Source: Pannonibacter sp. XCT-53 (GTDB taxonomy: Bacteria > Pseudomonadota > Alphaproteobacteria > Rhizobiales > Stappiaceae). Taken from it: DNA of 64,000 nucleotides. How positions within the stretch are numbered: the first letter of the stretch is position 1; the number at the start of each line of letters is the position of its first letter. Position numbers and translations under genes: made by a program. The notes beneath the pieces were generated by a model. The model ran no database searches. It was given only the letters and a program-made list of their open reading frames with translations, and was not told where the DNA came from. Positions 16,242 to 25,308 of the stretch are shown here, one piece after another. Where the stretch lies: NCBI RefSeq assembly GCF_009915765.1, contig NZ_JAABLQ010000001.1, positions 3,100,001 to 3,164,000 of the forward strand, given 5' to 3'.

Positions 16242-17878
16242 ACGCGCTCCGCTTCATAGAGCCACTGCTTGAGGATCGCGGCCGACTGTTCCTCGTCGAG
16301 CTCGAGCAGCGATTCCAGCTTCTTGATCGAGGACTGGTTGATCTTGTTGGTCATGTCGGCCAGCAGGGCCGTATGGTCCGGGGCCGCGAGGGCGCGCGGT
16401 TCGGCGAACTGCTGGGCCAGCTGCTCGGCCTCGCCCGTCATCGACAGTTCGGCGATCTCCGCCGGACGCTCGGTGCGCTGCGGCAGGAGCACGGCCAGGG
16501 CCGGACGCAGGCCGAACCAGATCAGCAGACCGGCCACCGTCATGATCGCGACGGCGTTGATGACATTGCCGGACTGGCGCAGCAGCAACTCGGTGATGGA
16601 CAGCGGCGGCGTCGGAGCAAGGTCGCCGGCCCCCTCGAAGAAGTCGACAACCGAGACCTTGATGTTGTCGCCCCGCTCCGCGCTGACCCCGGCCGAGGAC
16701 GCCACCAGCTGCTCGATCTCGGTGAGCTGTTCGCGCAAGGCGGTCTCGTCGGGCGAACCGCCGAGAGAATCGGCCAGACGCGCGCGATCGACCAGCACGG
16801 CGATCGACAGACGCTCGACCGAATAGCCTTCCTGCGAGGTCTCGATGGTCTTGGATGAAATCTCGTAGTTGACCGTTTCCTCGCGGCGCTGGTTTTCCTC
16901 CGACGAGCGCTCGCCATTCTGCGCCTCGACCGTCGCCTCGGGCAGGTTCTGCTCGACGGTGGTCGGTGTCTCGGTGCTGGCGTTCTGGGACGTCTCGTTC
17001 TGCCGGACCGTGCGGACGGACCGCTCGGTGCGGGTCTCGGGATCGAAGACGGTCTCGGAAATCCGCCGCTTGTCGGTGTTGAGGTCGGCGGCAACGCTGA
17101 CCTGGAAATGGTCGAGACCGAGATAGGGCGTCAGGGTCTTGCGGATGTTCTCCTGGATGCGGCTGGATACGGCCGCCTCCAGGGTTGCCATCTGGCCGGC
17201 CGAGGCATTGGCCGGATCCTGGCCGCTGGCGAGCAGGCTGCCCGAGGTATCGAGCACGGTGACCTTGTCCGGCGTCATGCCCGGCACGGAGGCCGCGACG
17301 AGGTGGCGGATGGCATCGGCGGTGCGGGAGTCGTTCGGGGCATCGGACCGGATGACGACCGAGGCCGACGGGGGCTGCTGGTCCCGCCGGAAGGAGGCCT
17401 TTTCGGGCATGACGATGTGGACGCGCGCGGCCCGGACATCCTGCATCAGCTGGATCGTGCGGGCCAGCTCACCCTCGATCGCGCGCAGGCGCGTCACCTC
17501 CTGCATGAAGGAGGTGAGACCGAGCGAGCCCAGATCGTCGAAGAGCTCGTAGCCGGAGCTGCCGCCGCGCGGCAGGCCGCGCTCGGCCAGCAACATGCGG
17601 GCCCGGGGAGCGGAGCCGGTGCTGACCATCACGGCCGTGCCGTCGGAGCTGACATCGTAGGGGATGCCGGCATCCTGCAGCGCCGAGCCGATGCGGTTGA
17701 CATCGTCGCCCTGCAGGCCGGTGTAGAGGGCCGTCATCTGCGGACGGCTCAGATAGTAGGCGCCCAGACCAACGGTCAGGACGGTCGCGAGTCCGATGAA
17801 GGCCAGCGCGATGAGGCGCTTCATGCCCAGTTCCATCAGATTGGCCAAGAGTTTTTCGGCGTGTTCACGGCCCGGCAT
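16238..17878 (-). CDS. fliF: Flagellar MS-ring protein FliF
   Basis: This 546-residue protein has two transmembrane helices (about residues 19-40 and 425-450) around a large periplasmic part with the YscJ-like ring-building domain (LPRGGSSGYELFDD, then VTRLRAIEGELARTIQ). The C-terminal tail, ending EEQSAAILKQWLYE, is the FliG-binding segment. Notably fliG is absent from the window. It heads the unit fliF-fliH-motB-motC-fliK-slt, in which every junction overlaps. Confidence 0.96.
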   Translation of the reverse strand: MPGREHAEKLLANLMELGMKRLIALAFIGLATVLTVGLGAYYLSRPQMTALYTGLQGDDVNRIGSALQDAGIPYDVSSDGTAVMVSTGSAPRARMLLAERGLPRGGSSGYELFDDLGSLGLTSFMQEVTRLRAIEGELARTIQLMQDVRAARVHIVMPEKASFRRDQQPPSASVVIRSDAPNDSRTADAIRHLVAASVPGMTPDKVTVLDTSGSLLASGQDPANASAGQMATLEAAVSSRIQENIRKTLTPYLGLDHFQVSVAADLNTDKRRISETVFDPETRTERSVRTVRQNETSQNASTETPTTVEQNLPEATVEAQNGERSSEENQRREETVNYEISSKTIETSQEGYSVERLSIAVLVDRARLADSLGGSPDETALREQLTEIEQLVASSAGVSAERGDNIKVSVVDFFEGAGDLAPTPPLSITELLLRQSGNVINAVAIMTVAGLLIWFGLRPALAVLLPQRTERPAEIAELSMTGEAEQLAQQFAEPRALAAPDHTALLADMTNKINQSSIKKLESLLELDEEQSAAILKQWLYEAERV

Positions 17879-17917
17879 TCCATACCCCTGTGCTCGTTCG
17901 GTCAGAACATGACTGCG

Positions 17918-17950
17918 ACTATCGCGGGGCTGGCTGGCGCGAGGCTTGCG
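17918..17950 (-). promoter_or_regulatory. Shared flagellar promoter-like element, fliF copy
   Basis: The plus strand has ACTA (17918-17921), 12 bp, CTGGCGCG (17934-17941), then AGGCTTG. The minus-strand reading places GATAGT about 40 nt before the fliF start. One base differs from the core CTTGCGCG. Confidence 0.55.
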
Positions 17951-17987
17951 GCATGCCTCCGGCGGACTGCCGTTCCGGAAAACGAAA

Positions 17988-18015
17988 GGGGCCGCGTCCT
18001 TGCGGACGCGGCCCC
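17988..18015 (-). terminator. Terminator of flaA
   Basis: A perfect 12-bp GC-rich stem (17988-17999 with 18004-18015) has a 4-nt loop, followed on the minus strand by TTTCGTTTT. It lies about 30 nt after the flagellin stop codon. Confidence 0.9.
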
Positions 18016-18045
18016 ATCGAGATCCCGGCCGTGCGGCCGAAGGTC

Positions 18046-18963
18046 TTAGCGGAAGAGCGACAGGATGTTCTGGCTGCTCGAGTTGGCGATCGACAGGGCC
18101 TGGATGCCGAGCTGCTGCTGGGTCTGGAGAGCCTGCAGACGGGTCGATTCCTTGCTCATGTCGGCGTCAACCAGCTGGCCGACGCCACGGTCGATCGCAT
18201 CGGTGAGGGCGCTGGCGAAGTCCTTCTGCAGGTCAACGCGCTTCTTCACCGAACCCAGCAGGGTTGCTGCGTCCGTGATGTCACCAAGGGCCTGGTCCAC
18301 GATGGAGATCTGGTTCTCCAGGGTGGTCAGGTCAGCGGCAGCGTCGGTCAGGGCCGAGATGTTGATGGTCGACACCTTCGCGGTGGTGCCACCAACGGTG
18401 CGGTCCCGGTCGAGAATGCCGGACTGGTCGGCGCTGTCGTACAGCTCGGTCTGGGTGATGTCGATCGCGATCGTGTCGATGGTGATCGCACCGGCAGAGC
18501 GGGTGAACGAGCCGACAACCGTCTTGGTGCCGTTGTAGGAGGCAGCGCCGGAGTTCACCGACAGCCAGTTCTCGCCGTTGAACACGGACGAGTCGGCAAT
18601 CGTCTGAAGCTGGCCCTGCAGCTCGGTGATGTCGGACTGGATCTTGCCGCGGTCAACGCCCGGCTGGCGGGCGGCGACGAGCTTGGCCTTGATCTCGTTA
18701 ACGACATCAACGGTCTTGTCCATGGCCGTGTACATGACGTCCACCGTCGCGGCGCCGAGGCCCAGGGCGTCCTTCACTGCGGAAAGAGCCATGTTGTCGG
18801 ACCGCATGGTGGTCGCGATCGACCAGTAGGCGGCGTTGTCTTCGGCCGAGGCCACGCGGTAGCCGGTGGAGATGCGGTTCTGCACCTGTGCCATCGACTT
18901 GTTGGTGGCGTTCAGCGTCTGGAGCGCCGTCATGGCGGAGGCGTTGGTCATCAAGCTGGACAT
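18046..18963 (-). CDS. flaA: Flagellin
   Basis: This 305-residue protein has the short alphaproteobacterial flagellin layout: conserved N-terminal D0/D1 helices (SLMTNASAMTALQTLNATN), a short variable middle and a conserved C-terminal helix ending QNILSLFR. It is monocistronic, with its own promoter-like element, a long 5' leader (about 120 nt), a good AAGGGA ribosome site and a strong terminator. It is the only flagellin gene in the window. Confidence 0.97.
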   Translation of the reverse strand: MSSLMTNASAMTALQTLNATNKSMAQVQNRISTGYRVASAEDNAAYWSIATTMRSDNMALSAVKDALGLGAATVDVMYTAMDKTVDVVNEIKAKLVAARQPGVDRGKIQSDITELQGQLQTIADSSVFNGENWLSVNSGAASYNGTKTVVGSFTRSAGAITIDTIAIDITQTELYDSADQSGILDRDRTVGGTTAKVSTINISALTDAAADLTTLENQISIVDQALGDITDAATLLGSVKKRVDLQKDFASALTDAIDRGVGQLVDADMSKESTRLQALQTQQQLGIQALSIANSSSQNILSLFR

Positions 18964-19002
18964 GATTAGTCCCTTTCATGTTGGAAGATCTTGAAGGGGA
19001 CA

Positions 19003-19021
19003 TACCGGACTTGCACCGGTA
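19003..19021 (-). promoter_or_regulatory. Hairpin in the flaA 5' leader
   Basis: An inverted repeat TACCGG-N7-CCGGTA lies 40-58 nt upstream of the flagellin start codon, inside the predicted untranslated leader. FlbT is known to act on flagellin mRNA leaders, so this could be a recognition or stability element. Function is inferred. Confidence 0.4.
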
Positions 19022-19085
19022 CGACAGGGCGGCGTCATGCCTTTGGACTTCGTGTTGGGTTCCGTCCAACCTGTCGTGACTTCAA

Positions 19086-19115
19086 CCTAGACCCGCTTGC
19101 TTGCGCGAGGCTGAC
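19086..19115 (-). promoter_or_regulatory. Shared flagellar promoter-like element, flaA copy
   Basis: The plus strand has CCTA (19086-19089), 10 bp, CTTGCGCG (19100-19107), then AGGCTGACC. It lies 123 nt from the flaA start codon, giving a long leader. The downstream part matches the flgB copy closely (AGGCTGAC). The remaining 19116-19310 shows no gene. Confidence 0.55.
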
Positions 19116-19310
19116 CTTCTGGACACGCCGGGCATTTGCCCTCGTCACGGGAGATGCAGTGCCCCCGCCGCCTCCCGGGCCTGCCGGCAGAAGGATGGCG
19201 GATCCACGGCAAGGCGCCTCATGGCCCGTCCCGGCCAGGGCGCTGGCGCCCGGCGTCCGCGGCGATGCAGCGAGGCCGCGAGGCGCGATGCCCCGGGCAG
19301 AAAAGACGAA

Positions 19311-19334
19311 GGGCGAGGCACTGCTGCCTCGCCC
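19311..19334 (-). terminator. Terminator after fliP
   Basis: A perfect 10-bp stem (19311-19320 with 19325-19334) has a 4-nt loop; on the minus strand TTCGTCTTTTC follows. It lies about 30 nt after the fliP stop and closes the motE-flgH-fliL-fliP unit. Confidence 0.85.
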
Positions 19335-19364
19335 CCGATCCGGGTCGCGTCTTTTGTTTGCAGG

Positions 19365-20132
19365 CTACATAAATGACCGGACGAGGCTTCCCACCAGCAG
19401 GTTCCAGCCATCGATCAGGATGAAGAACAGCGCCTTGAATGGCAGGGAGATCACGGTCGGCGGCAGCATCATCATGCCCATCGACATGGTGATCGTCGCC
19501 ACGATCATGTCGATGACGAGGAAGGGCAAGGCGATCAGGAACCCGATCTCGAAGCCGCGCCGGAGTTCGGAGATCATGAAGGCCGGGATCAGCACCCGCA
19601 TCTCGATTTCCTCGGGCGAGGTCGCCTCGCCGGTGGTGACGCGGCCGGCGGCAAGTTCGTCGAACAGCACCAGATCCTGTTCGCGCACCTGGCTCAGCAT
19701 GAAGTCGCGGAACGGGTCGGTGATCCGCTCGTAGGCCTCGACCTCGTTGATCTCGTTGTTCATGAGCGGCACGACGCCTTCCTTCCACGCGCGGTCGAAG
19801 GTTGGGGCCATGACGTAAAAGGTCATGAACATGGCGAGCGAGATGATGATCAGGTTGCCCGGCGTCGTCTGCAGGCCGATGGACGACCGCAGGAAGGAGA
19901 AGGCGATCGAGAAGCGGATGAAGCTCGTCACCATGATCAGTATCCCCGGCGCCACGGAGAGCACCGTGAGCAGGGCCATCACCTGGATGATCCGCCCGGC
20001 CAGGCTGCCGTCGCCCTCCGGGATCAGCGTGGACAGATCCGGCAGGGCCGGCTGGGACTGGGCCGCGGCCACCGCCGTTCCGGCCAGAAGGAGCAGGCTG
20101 GCAAGCCCGAGGCGCGTCAGGGCACCGTTCAT
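19365..20132 (-). CDS. fliP: Flagellar export apparatus protein FliP
   Basis: This 255-residue protein has a cleavable signal peptide (about residues 1-24) and four membrane segments. Conserved stretches include SFIRFSIAFSFLRSSIGLQT and PGNLIIISLAMFMTFYVM. It forms the export gate core with FliQ and FliR. The start overlaps the fliL stop as ATGA. Confidence 0.96.
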   Translation of the reverse strand: MNGALTRLGLASLLLLAGTAVAAAQSQPALPDLSTLIPEGDGSLAGRIIQVMALLTVLSVAPGILIMVTSFIRFSIAFSFLRSSIGLQTTPGNLIIISLAMFMTFYVMAPTFDRAWKEGVVPLMNNEINEVEAYERITDPFRDFMLSQVREQDLVLFDELAAGRVTTGEATSPEEIEMRVLIPAFMISELRRGFEIGFLIALPFLVIDMIVATITMSMGMMMLPPTVISLPFKALFFILIDGWNLLVGSLVRSFM

Positions 20133-20617
20133 TGCACCACCAGGGATTCGAGAATGAGTTCACGCACCTTGCCGCCCGAGCGGGTGATGGCGCGCTCGTT
20201 GAGGTCCTCGCGCAGGTGCTGCAGTCCGGCCGCGCCCTCGACATGCTCGAGCGTGATGGTGCGCAGGTAGGCGAGGATGTCTTCCTCGATGTGACCGGCC
20301 AGGATGCCGGGATCGTCGATATCGCTTTCGTCGAGGATGATCGAGGCCTGCACGCGGATCCAGGCGTCCTTGGGCGCGGCGAGGTTGGTCACCAGCGGCT
20401 TCAGCTGCCGCAGACGCGACAGCGCCGGATAGACCGGAGCCGCCGGCGCGGGGGTGGCGGCCGCTTCCGCGTTGACGGACCGGCGCACGGTGTCGGCCAG
20501 ATGCATGCCTGCCAGCGCACCGACGCCGGCCGCAAGCAGGGTGAGGATCACGAGCGATCCGAACAGGCTGGCCCCCGTTGGGCCGCGGCCGGAGGAGGAA
20601 AAGCCGGAGTCAGACAT
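20129..20617 (-). CDS. fliL: Flagellar basal body-associated protein FliL
   Basis: This 162-residue protein has one membrane helix (about residues 17-41), a linker and a periplasmic domain. FliL surrounds stator units and supports motor output. Family features are LKPLVTNLA near the domain start, the acidic middle and the terminal LILESLVVQ. It follows flgH in the motE unit. Confidence 0.9.
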   Translation of the reverse strand: MSDSGFSSSGRGPTGASLFGSLVILTLLAAGVGALAGMHLADTVRRSVNAEAAATPAPAAPVYPALSRLRQLKPLVTNLAAPKDAWIRVQASIILDESDIDDPGILAGHIEEDILAYLRTITLEHVEGAAGLQHLREDLNERAITRSGGKVRELILESLVVQ

Positions 20618-20642
20618 GGCGGGGCTCCTTCAGCACGGGCGC

Positions 20643-21362
20643 TCAGTAGGGCACGACGGCGTCATAGAGCTGCTGCCCCCAGGCCGGCTGCTGCACCTCC
20701 GAGATGCGCCCGCGACCGCCATAGGACACCCGCGCCTCCGCGATCTTGTCGTAGTCGATGGTGTTGTTGCCGGCGATGTCGCGCGGGCGGACGATGCCGG
20801 CGACGTTGAGCACGCGCATCTCGTAGTTGACGCGGACCTCCTGCGATCCGGAGATGACGAGGTTGCCGTTCGGCAGCCGGTCGGTGACCACGGCCGCCAC
20901 GGACAGCTCGATCTCCTCCTTGCGGTCGATCGAGCCGCGCGAGGTGGAGTTGGAACCGGAGGTGCCGTCGAGCGAGAGTTCGCCTCCGGTGGAGCGCCCG
21001 TCCCATCCGGCCGACAGCTCGCCGCCAAGGCCGATGGACGAGTTGCGGCCGCGGTTGGAGTTGTTGTCGAGCGTGGCCTTGTCGTTGATGGCGATCCGGA
21101 CGGTCAGGACATCGCCGACGCGGCGTGCGCGCGGATCGGAGAAGAAGTCCTCGCGGCCCCCGACCCACAGCGAATTGTAGTCCTTTCGCGCGGAGGGGCT
21201 GAAGGTGTTGAGCGGATAGACTGCAGCCGGCTGGACCGCAAGGCCGTAGCCCACCGGCGACATCGTCGGCTCGCGGCCAAGATCCTGGAACTGGCTGGTG
21301 CAGCCGCCAGCCAGCAGGGCAACGGCAGCAAGGGCGGCATGCGGGCGAAAAAGACGATGCAT
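20643..21362 (-). CDS. flgH: Flagellar L-ring lipoprotein FlgH
   Basis: This 239-residue protein has a lipoprotein signal with lipobox LAGGC, so Cys21 is the lipid-modified N-terminus. The C-terminal two thirds match FlgH (DFFSDPRARRVGDVLTVRI and NGNLVISGSQEVRVNYE). It builds the outer-membrane L ring. The start overlaps the motE stop by 1 nt (TGATG). Confidence 0.96.
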   Translation of the reverse strand: MHRLFRPHAALAAVALLAGGCTSQFQDLGREPTMSPVGYGLAVQPAAVYPLNTFSPSARKDYNSLWVGGREDFFSDPRARRVGDVLTVRIAINDKATLDNNSNRGRNSSIGLGGELSAGWDGRSTGGELSLDGTSGSNSTSRGSIDRKEEIELSVAAVVTDRLPNGNLVISGSQEVRVNYEMRVLNVAGIVRPRDIAGNNTIDYDKIAEARVSYGGRGRISEVQQPAWGQQLYDAVVPY

Positions 21363-21943
21363 CAGAGGCTTCCCTGGGCTTCGGATTTGGTGAGGCCGGC
21401 CATGGAATTGGTCAGCTGAGCCGCGCGGGCGGGCTCCATCTCGTCCAGGATCTGGCTGGCGGCACGGGCATTCAGTTTCACGAGAACGGCGACGGCGGTG
21501 TCCTCGTCGAGCGTGGCAAGCTGGGCGGCTGCCGCCTCCGGGCGCATGCGCTGGAAGATCGAGACCACATGCCCCTCGACCTCGCTCAGGACCTTTTCCC
21601 GGCGCTCGACCCAGGCCTGGTACTCGGCCCGCTTCTGTTCCAGTTCCCGGATGCGGACCTGGACCTTTTCCTCCAGGGCAACGAGGTTCCAGGTCTGCCA
21701 GGCAAGACGGGCATCGTTGGCGGCGCTGCCGGTGTTGCGGCAGTACCGTTCGGCGTCGGTCATCGGCGTGTCGGCGCCGGCGGTCTGGTCCGGCTTGGGC
21801 ATGGGCGCCGACTGGGCCAGCGCGGCCCCCGCCGGTGCCAGGATCGCGACGCCGGCCAGCGTCACGACACCGGCAAGCCTTGCCAGCAACGGAAGGGGAC
21901 GGCGCCGCAGGGCGGTCAGGCATGACGAGAGAGCCTTGGGCAT
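21362..21943 (-). CDS. motE: MotC chaperone MotE
   Basis: This 193-residue protein has an N-terminal signal peptide (to about residue 44), a coiled-coil middle (about 90-125) and a C-terminal MgtE-N-like helical part (AAAQLATLDEDTAVAVLVKL). MotE of rhizobia is a periplasmic chaperone required for MotC stability. The ATG at 21943 has an AAGGA site. It heads the unit motE-flgH-fliL-fliP. Confidence 0.88.
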   Translation of the reverse strand: MPKALSSCLTALRRRPLPLLARLAGVVTLAGVAILAPAGAALAQSAPMPKPDQTAGADTPMTDAERYCRNTGSAANDARLAWQTWNLVALEEKVQVRIRELEQKRAEYQAWVERREKVLSEVEGHVVSIFQRMRPEAAAAQLATLDEDTAVAVLVKLNARAASQILDEMEPARAAQLTNSMAGLTKSEAQGSL

Positions 21944-21986
21944 GGGGATCCTTTCGGGAGGTCCTGTCCGGTCACTGTTGCTGCCG

Positions 21987-22020
21987 ACTATGCCGCGCGA
22001 GGCTTGCGCGGGGCTGTGCC
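21987..22020 (-). promoter_or_regulatory. Shared flagellar promoter-like element, motE copy
   Basis: The plus strand has ACTA (21987-21990), 12 bp, CTTGCGCG (22003-22010), then GGGCTGTGCC. The minus-strand reading places CATAGT about 44 nt before motE. It lies directly after the flgI terminator, so motE starts a new transcript. Confidence 0.6.
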
Positions 22021-22055
22021 ACCCGTGCCGGACGAGAGGCACGGCACAAACAGAA

Positions 22056-22084
22056 GGCCCCGCTCCGGTGCGCGGAGCGGGGCC
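22056..22084 (-). terminator. Terminator after flgI
   Basis: An 11-bp GC-rich stem (22056-22066 with 22074-22084) has a 7-nt loop. On the minus strand it is followed by TTCTGTTTGT. It lies about 30 nt after the flgI stop and ends the flgB unit. Confidence 0.8.
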
Positions 22085-22115
22085 AAGGTGCTGCGGGAGG
22101 CAGACGGGCAAGCGG

Positions 22116-23228
22116 CTACTGGATGACGAGGTCGGCCTGGAGCGCTCCGGCGGTCTTGATCGCGGTCAGGATGGCGATGATGCCGGTGGGCTTGAGGCCG
22201 ATGCGGTTGAGGCCGCGCACCAGGGTCTGCAGGTCGGTGCCCCCGACGATGGCCAGCTGGCCGCCGGACTGTTCGGCATCGATGAAGGTGCGTGGCGTCA
22301 CCGTGGTCTCGCCGTTCAGGGCAAAGGGCTGCGGCTGCGACACCTCGGGCGCCTCGGTGATGCGGACCGTCAGGTTGCCGTGGGTGACCGCAACGGTGGA
22401 GACCTGCACGTCGCGGCCGATCACCACCGTGCCCGTGCGCTCGTCGATCACGACCCGGGCGGGCGTGTCCGGCTGCACGAGCAGCCCCTCGATCTCGGCA
22501 ATGAAGCGGGTGACGTTGATCCTTGCCGGCGGCGTGAGGTCGATCGAGCGGTAGTCGCGCTCCTTGGCGGCATTGACGCCATAGGTCGCCTTGGTGTGCC
22601 GGTTGATCGCATCCGCCACCCGCACGGCCGTGCGGAAGTCGGGGTTGGAGAGTTCCAGCACCAGGGCGGGGATGTTGGAGAAGCGATCCGGCAGGTTGCG
22701 CTCGATCAGCGCGCCGTTGGGAATGCGGCCGACGGTCGGAATGCCCTGCCTGAGGCTTTCGGCCTGGCCGCTCTCGGAGAAGCCGGACACGGCGACCGCG
22801 CCCTGGGCCACGGCATAGACCGCACCGTCAGCCCCCATCAGCGGCGTGGCCACCAGCGTTCCGCCGGCCAGCGAGGCAGCGTCGCCGAGCGAGGAGACGC
22901 TGACGTCGATGCGGGCCCCCTGGCTGGAGAAGGGGGGCAATGTCGCCGTCACGACCACCGCGGCAACGTTGCGGGTCCGCAACCGGGCATCCCGGACATT
23001 GACCCCCATGCTGTCGAGCATGGACTGCAACGACTGTTCGGTGAAGGGCGAGTTGCGCAGCGTGTCGCCGGAGCCCTGCAGGCCGATGACAAGGCCATAG
23101 CCGACAAGCTGGTTGTCGCGCACGCCCTGCAACGAGGCGATGTCCTTGATGCGGACCATGGCGGCGGACGGAGCCGCGCCGGCAACCAGGGCCACGGCGG
23201 CAGCCAGCGCGAGAAGGAGGCGGCGCAT
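22116..23228 (-). CDS. flgI: Flagellar P-ring protein FlgI
   Basis: This 370-residue protein has a signal peptide (about 1-23) and the full FlgI fold. Signatures include RIKDIASLQGVRDNQLVGYG, GLVIGLQGSGDT and the C-terminal DLQTLVRGLNRIGLKPTGII. It assembles the periplasmic P ring around the rod with FlgA as chaperone, whose gene lies directly upstream (2-nt gap). Confidence 0.97.
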   Translation of the reverse strand: MRRLLLALAAAVALVAGAAPSAAMVRIKDIASLQGVRDNQLVGYGLVIGLQGSGDTLRNSPFTEQSLQSMLDSMGVNVRDARLRTRNVAAVVVTATLPPFSSQGARIDVSVSSLGDAASLAGGTLVATPLMGADGAVYAVAQGAVAVSGFSESGQAESLRQGIPTVGRIPNGALIERNLPDRFSNIPALVLELSNPDFRTAVRVADAINRHTKATYGVNAAKERDYRSIDLTPPARINVTRFIAEIEGLLVQPDTPARVVIDERTGTVVIGRDVQVSTVAVTHGNLTVRITEAPEVSQPQPFALNGETTVTPRTFIDAEQSGGQLAIVGGTDLQTLVRGLNRIGLKPTGIIAILTAIKTAGALQADLVIQ

Positions 23229-23230
23229 GT

Positions 23231-23695
23231 TCAGTTTCCTATCAGGACGGAGCCGTCCGGCTGGACCTTGCCGGTGACAATCAGACCGCTGTCGATGTTG
23301 CGCACCCGGACGAAGGACCCGACGGTGCCGTTCTGCAGGGCCTCGGCCTGGGCGATGATGAAGAGCGAGCCCTCCTGGAACACCAGCCGCGCAGGCTCGC
23401 CGCGCTTGATGACGATGTCGGGGGCAATCGCGGTCGCCGGCACCGGATGACCCGGCTGCAGCGTGCGCCGGGCGATCTTTCCGACCAGCTCGCTGCGGCT
23501 GACGACGACCTGGAAGCGGCGGGTGGTCTGGTCCGGGAAGCGGCGGATGATCACCATGTCCTCGGTGATCAGGTCGCCGGGATGGATGGTGGCGCGCGGC
23601 ACGGGCAGGTCGATGTTGCCGGCCCGGGCCCCGGTCAGCGCGGCGCTGGCGGCGAGGCCGGCGACCAGCATGACGATGAACAGTCGCACGAACAT
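23231..23695 (-). CDS. flgA: P-ring assembly chaperone FlgA
   Basis: This 154-residue protein has a signal peptide (about 1-25) and the SAF-like FlgA domain, including GKIARRTLQPGHPV and the closing VTGKVQPDGSVLIGN. It helps FlgI form the P ring in the periplasm. It is short compared with enterobacterial FlgA, as usual in rhizobia. Confidence 0.93.
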   Translation of the reverse strand: MFVRLFIVMLVAGLAASAALTGARAGNIDLPVPRATIHPGDLITEDMVIIRRFPDQTTRRFQVVVSRSELVGKIARRTLQPGHPVPATAIAPDIVIKRGEPARLVFQEGSLFIIAQAEALQNGTVGSFVRVRNIDSGLIVTGKVQPDGSVLIGN

Positions 23696-23721
23696 GGCGC
23701 GCCTCCCTGTCAGCTCCGCGG

Positions 23722-24510
23722 TCAGCGGATGCCCTTGGTCACGACCGCCGCCATGTCGTCGGCCGCCTGGATCACCTTGGAGTTCATCTCGTAGCCCCGC
23801 TGGGCGGAGATCAGCTCGGTGATTTCCTTCACCGGATCGACGTTGGAGGCTTCGGTGTAGCCCTGGCGGATGATCCCGAAGCCGGGCTCGCCGGCCACGC
23901 CACCGATGCCCACACCGGAGGCGGCCGTCTCGCGGAAGAGGTTGCCGCCGATCGGCTCGAGGCCGGCATCATTGGCGAAATTGGTCAGGGTCAGCTGGCC
24001 GAGTTCGCGCGGGTTCACCTCGCCGTCGATCTGGGCAAAGACCTGACCGGATTCATTGATGATGATCTCGGTGGTCTCCGGCGGGAACAGGATCGCGGGC
24101 TCGACCGTGTAGCCGTCCAGCGTGACCAGGCGACCCTCGGCGTTCTTGTTGAAGGCGCCGGCACGGGTGTAGAGGGTCTCGCCTTCGGGGCCAGTGACCT
24201 GGAACCAGCCACGGCCGTCGATGGCGACGTCGAGCTTGTTGTTGGTGTTGGTCAGGGTGCCCTGCATGTGCAGCTTGCGGATGGCCGCCGAACGGACGCC
24301 GAGCCCGAGCTGTGCGCCTTCCGGCACCGGATCCTCGCCGCCCCGGTTCGGCACGCCCTGCAGGCGTTCGGCCTGGTACAGAAGATCCGTGAACTCCGCC
24401 CGCGCGCGCTTGTAGGCGGTGGTGTTCATGTTGGCGATGTTGTTGGCGATCACCTCGACGTTGAGCTGCTGAGCGCTCATGCCGGTGGCCGCGATGGCAA
24501 GGGCTTTCAT
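23722..24510 (-). CDS. flgG: Flagellar distal rod protein FlgG
   Basis: This 262-residue protein begins [15 protein letters not shown] with the rod motif [11 protein letters not shown] and ends with [20 protein letters not shown], the FlgG signature. Length agrees with the family. It lies between fliE and flgA. Its relative flgF, normally needed for the proximal rod, is not in the window. Confidence 0.97.
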   Translation of the reverse strand: MKALAIAATGMSAQQLNVEVIANNIANMNTTAYKRARAEFTDLLYQAERLQGVPNRGGEDPVPEGAQLGLGVRSAAIRKLHMQGTLTNTNNKLDVAIDGRGWFQVTGPEGETLYTRAGAFNKNAEGRLVTLDGYTVEPAILFPPETTEIIINESGQVFAQIDGEVNPRELGQLTLTNFANDAGLEPIGGNLFRETAASGVGIGGVAGEPGFGIIRQGYTEASNVDPVKEITELISAQRGYEMNSKVIQAADDMAAVVTKGIR

Positions 24511-24547
24511 GTCATTCTCCGTGTCCGGGGACCGGAAGCCGGTGGCT

Positions 24548-24883
24548 TCAGATCGTCATGCGGCTGATTTCCTGGTAGGCGGAGACCACCTTGTCGCGGA
24601 TGGCGATGGCGGTCTGCAGCGACGCCTCGGCGGCCATGACCGCCTCCACGACCTGCTGCGCAGAGGCCTTGCCGCTGATGCCGGAAATGGCGGCGGCCTC
24701 GCCGTCCTTGATGCGGTCGACGACATCCAGCGACACCTGGGCCATCGTCTCGGAGAAGCTGACACCGGGCGTGGCTTCGGCCCCGCCGACCGGAGCCGGA
24801 CCGCCGACGTAGCGGGTCTGCGAGACGCCGGAGAGGATGCCGTCCGACGACACCGAGTTCAGGGAAGAGATCTGGTCGATCAT
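24548..24883 (-). CDS. fliE: Flagellar hook-basal body protein FliE
   Basis: This 111-residue protein matches FliE, the adaptor between the MS ring and the rod. The C-terminal part ([20 protein letters not shown], then AYQEISRM) is the conserved signature. It starts 2 nt after flgC. Confidence 0.95.
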   Translation of the reverse strand: MIDQISSLNSVSSDGILSGVSQTRYVGGPAPVGGAEATPGVSFSETMAQVSLDVVDRIKDGEAAAISGISGKASAQQVVEAVMAAEASLQTAIAIRDKVVSAYQEISRMTI

Positions 24884-24885
24884 GG

Positions 24886-25305
24886 TCAGGTCCTCAGCAG
24901 GTCGATGGTGCGCATGACCATGGAACGGGCCTGCGTCATCATCTTCAGGTTGGCTTCGTAGGAGCGGTTGGTCTCGCGCATGTCGGCCATCTCGACCAGC
25001 ATGTTGACGTTGGGCAGCTTCACGTAACCGTTGTCGTCGGCGGCCGGATGGCCCGGGTCATATTCGACCGTGAAGTCCCCCTTGTCGGTGCCGATGTCCT
25101 TCACCTTGACCAGATCGGCCGAATAGGCGCGGTCCAGCTCGCTCTCGAAGGTGATGGTCTTGCGACGGTAGGGATCAGCCCCCTTGGTCTTGCCGGTCGA
25201 CTGGGCATTGGCCAGGTTTTCCGACACGACGCGGAGGCGCTCGGACTGGGCCTGCAGGCCGGAGGAGGAGATCTTCAGGGTGGCGGTCAACGGGTCGATC
25301 ATCAT
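24886..25305 (-). CDS. flgC: Flagellar proximal rod protein FlgC
   Basis: This 139-residue protein begins with the rod-protein helix and ANAQSTG motif and ends with [19 protein letters not shown], both FlgC signatures. Two consecutive ATG codons (25305 and 25302) are possible starts. It follows flgB by 3 nt. Confidence 0.96.
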   Translation of the reverse strand: MMIDPLTATLKISSSGLQAQSERLRVVSENLANAQSTGKTKGADPYRRKTITFESELDRAYSADLVKVKDIGTDKGDFTVEYDPGHPAADDNGYVKLPNVNMLVEMADMRETNRSYEANLKMMTQARSMVMRTIDLLRT

Positions 25306-25308
25306 CGC

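Noticed and set aside
12638..16272. Two long plus-strand frames opposite fliK, motC, motB and fliH
   Set aside because: Both are antisense shadows in GC-rich DNA; the minus-strand proteins have clear family motifs and overlapping starts.
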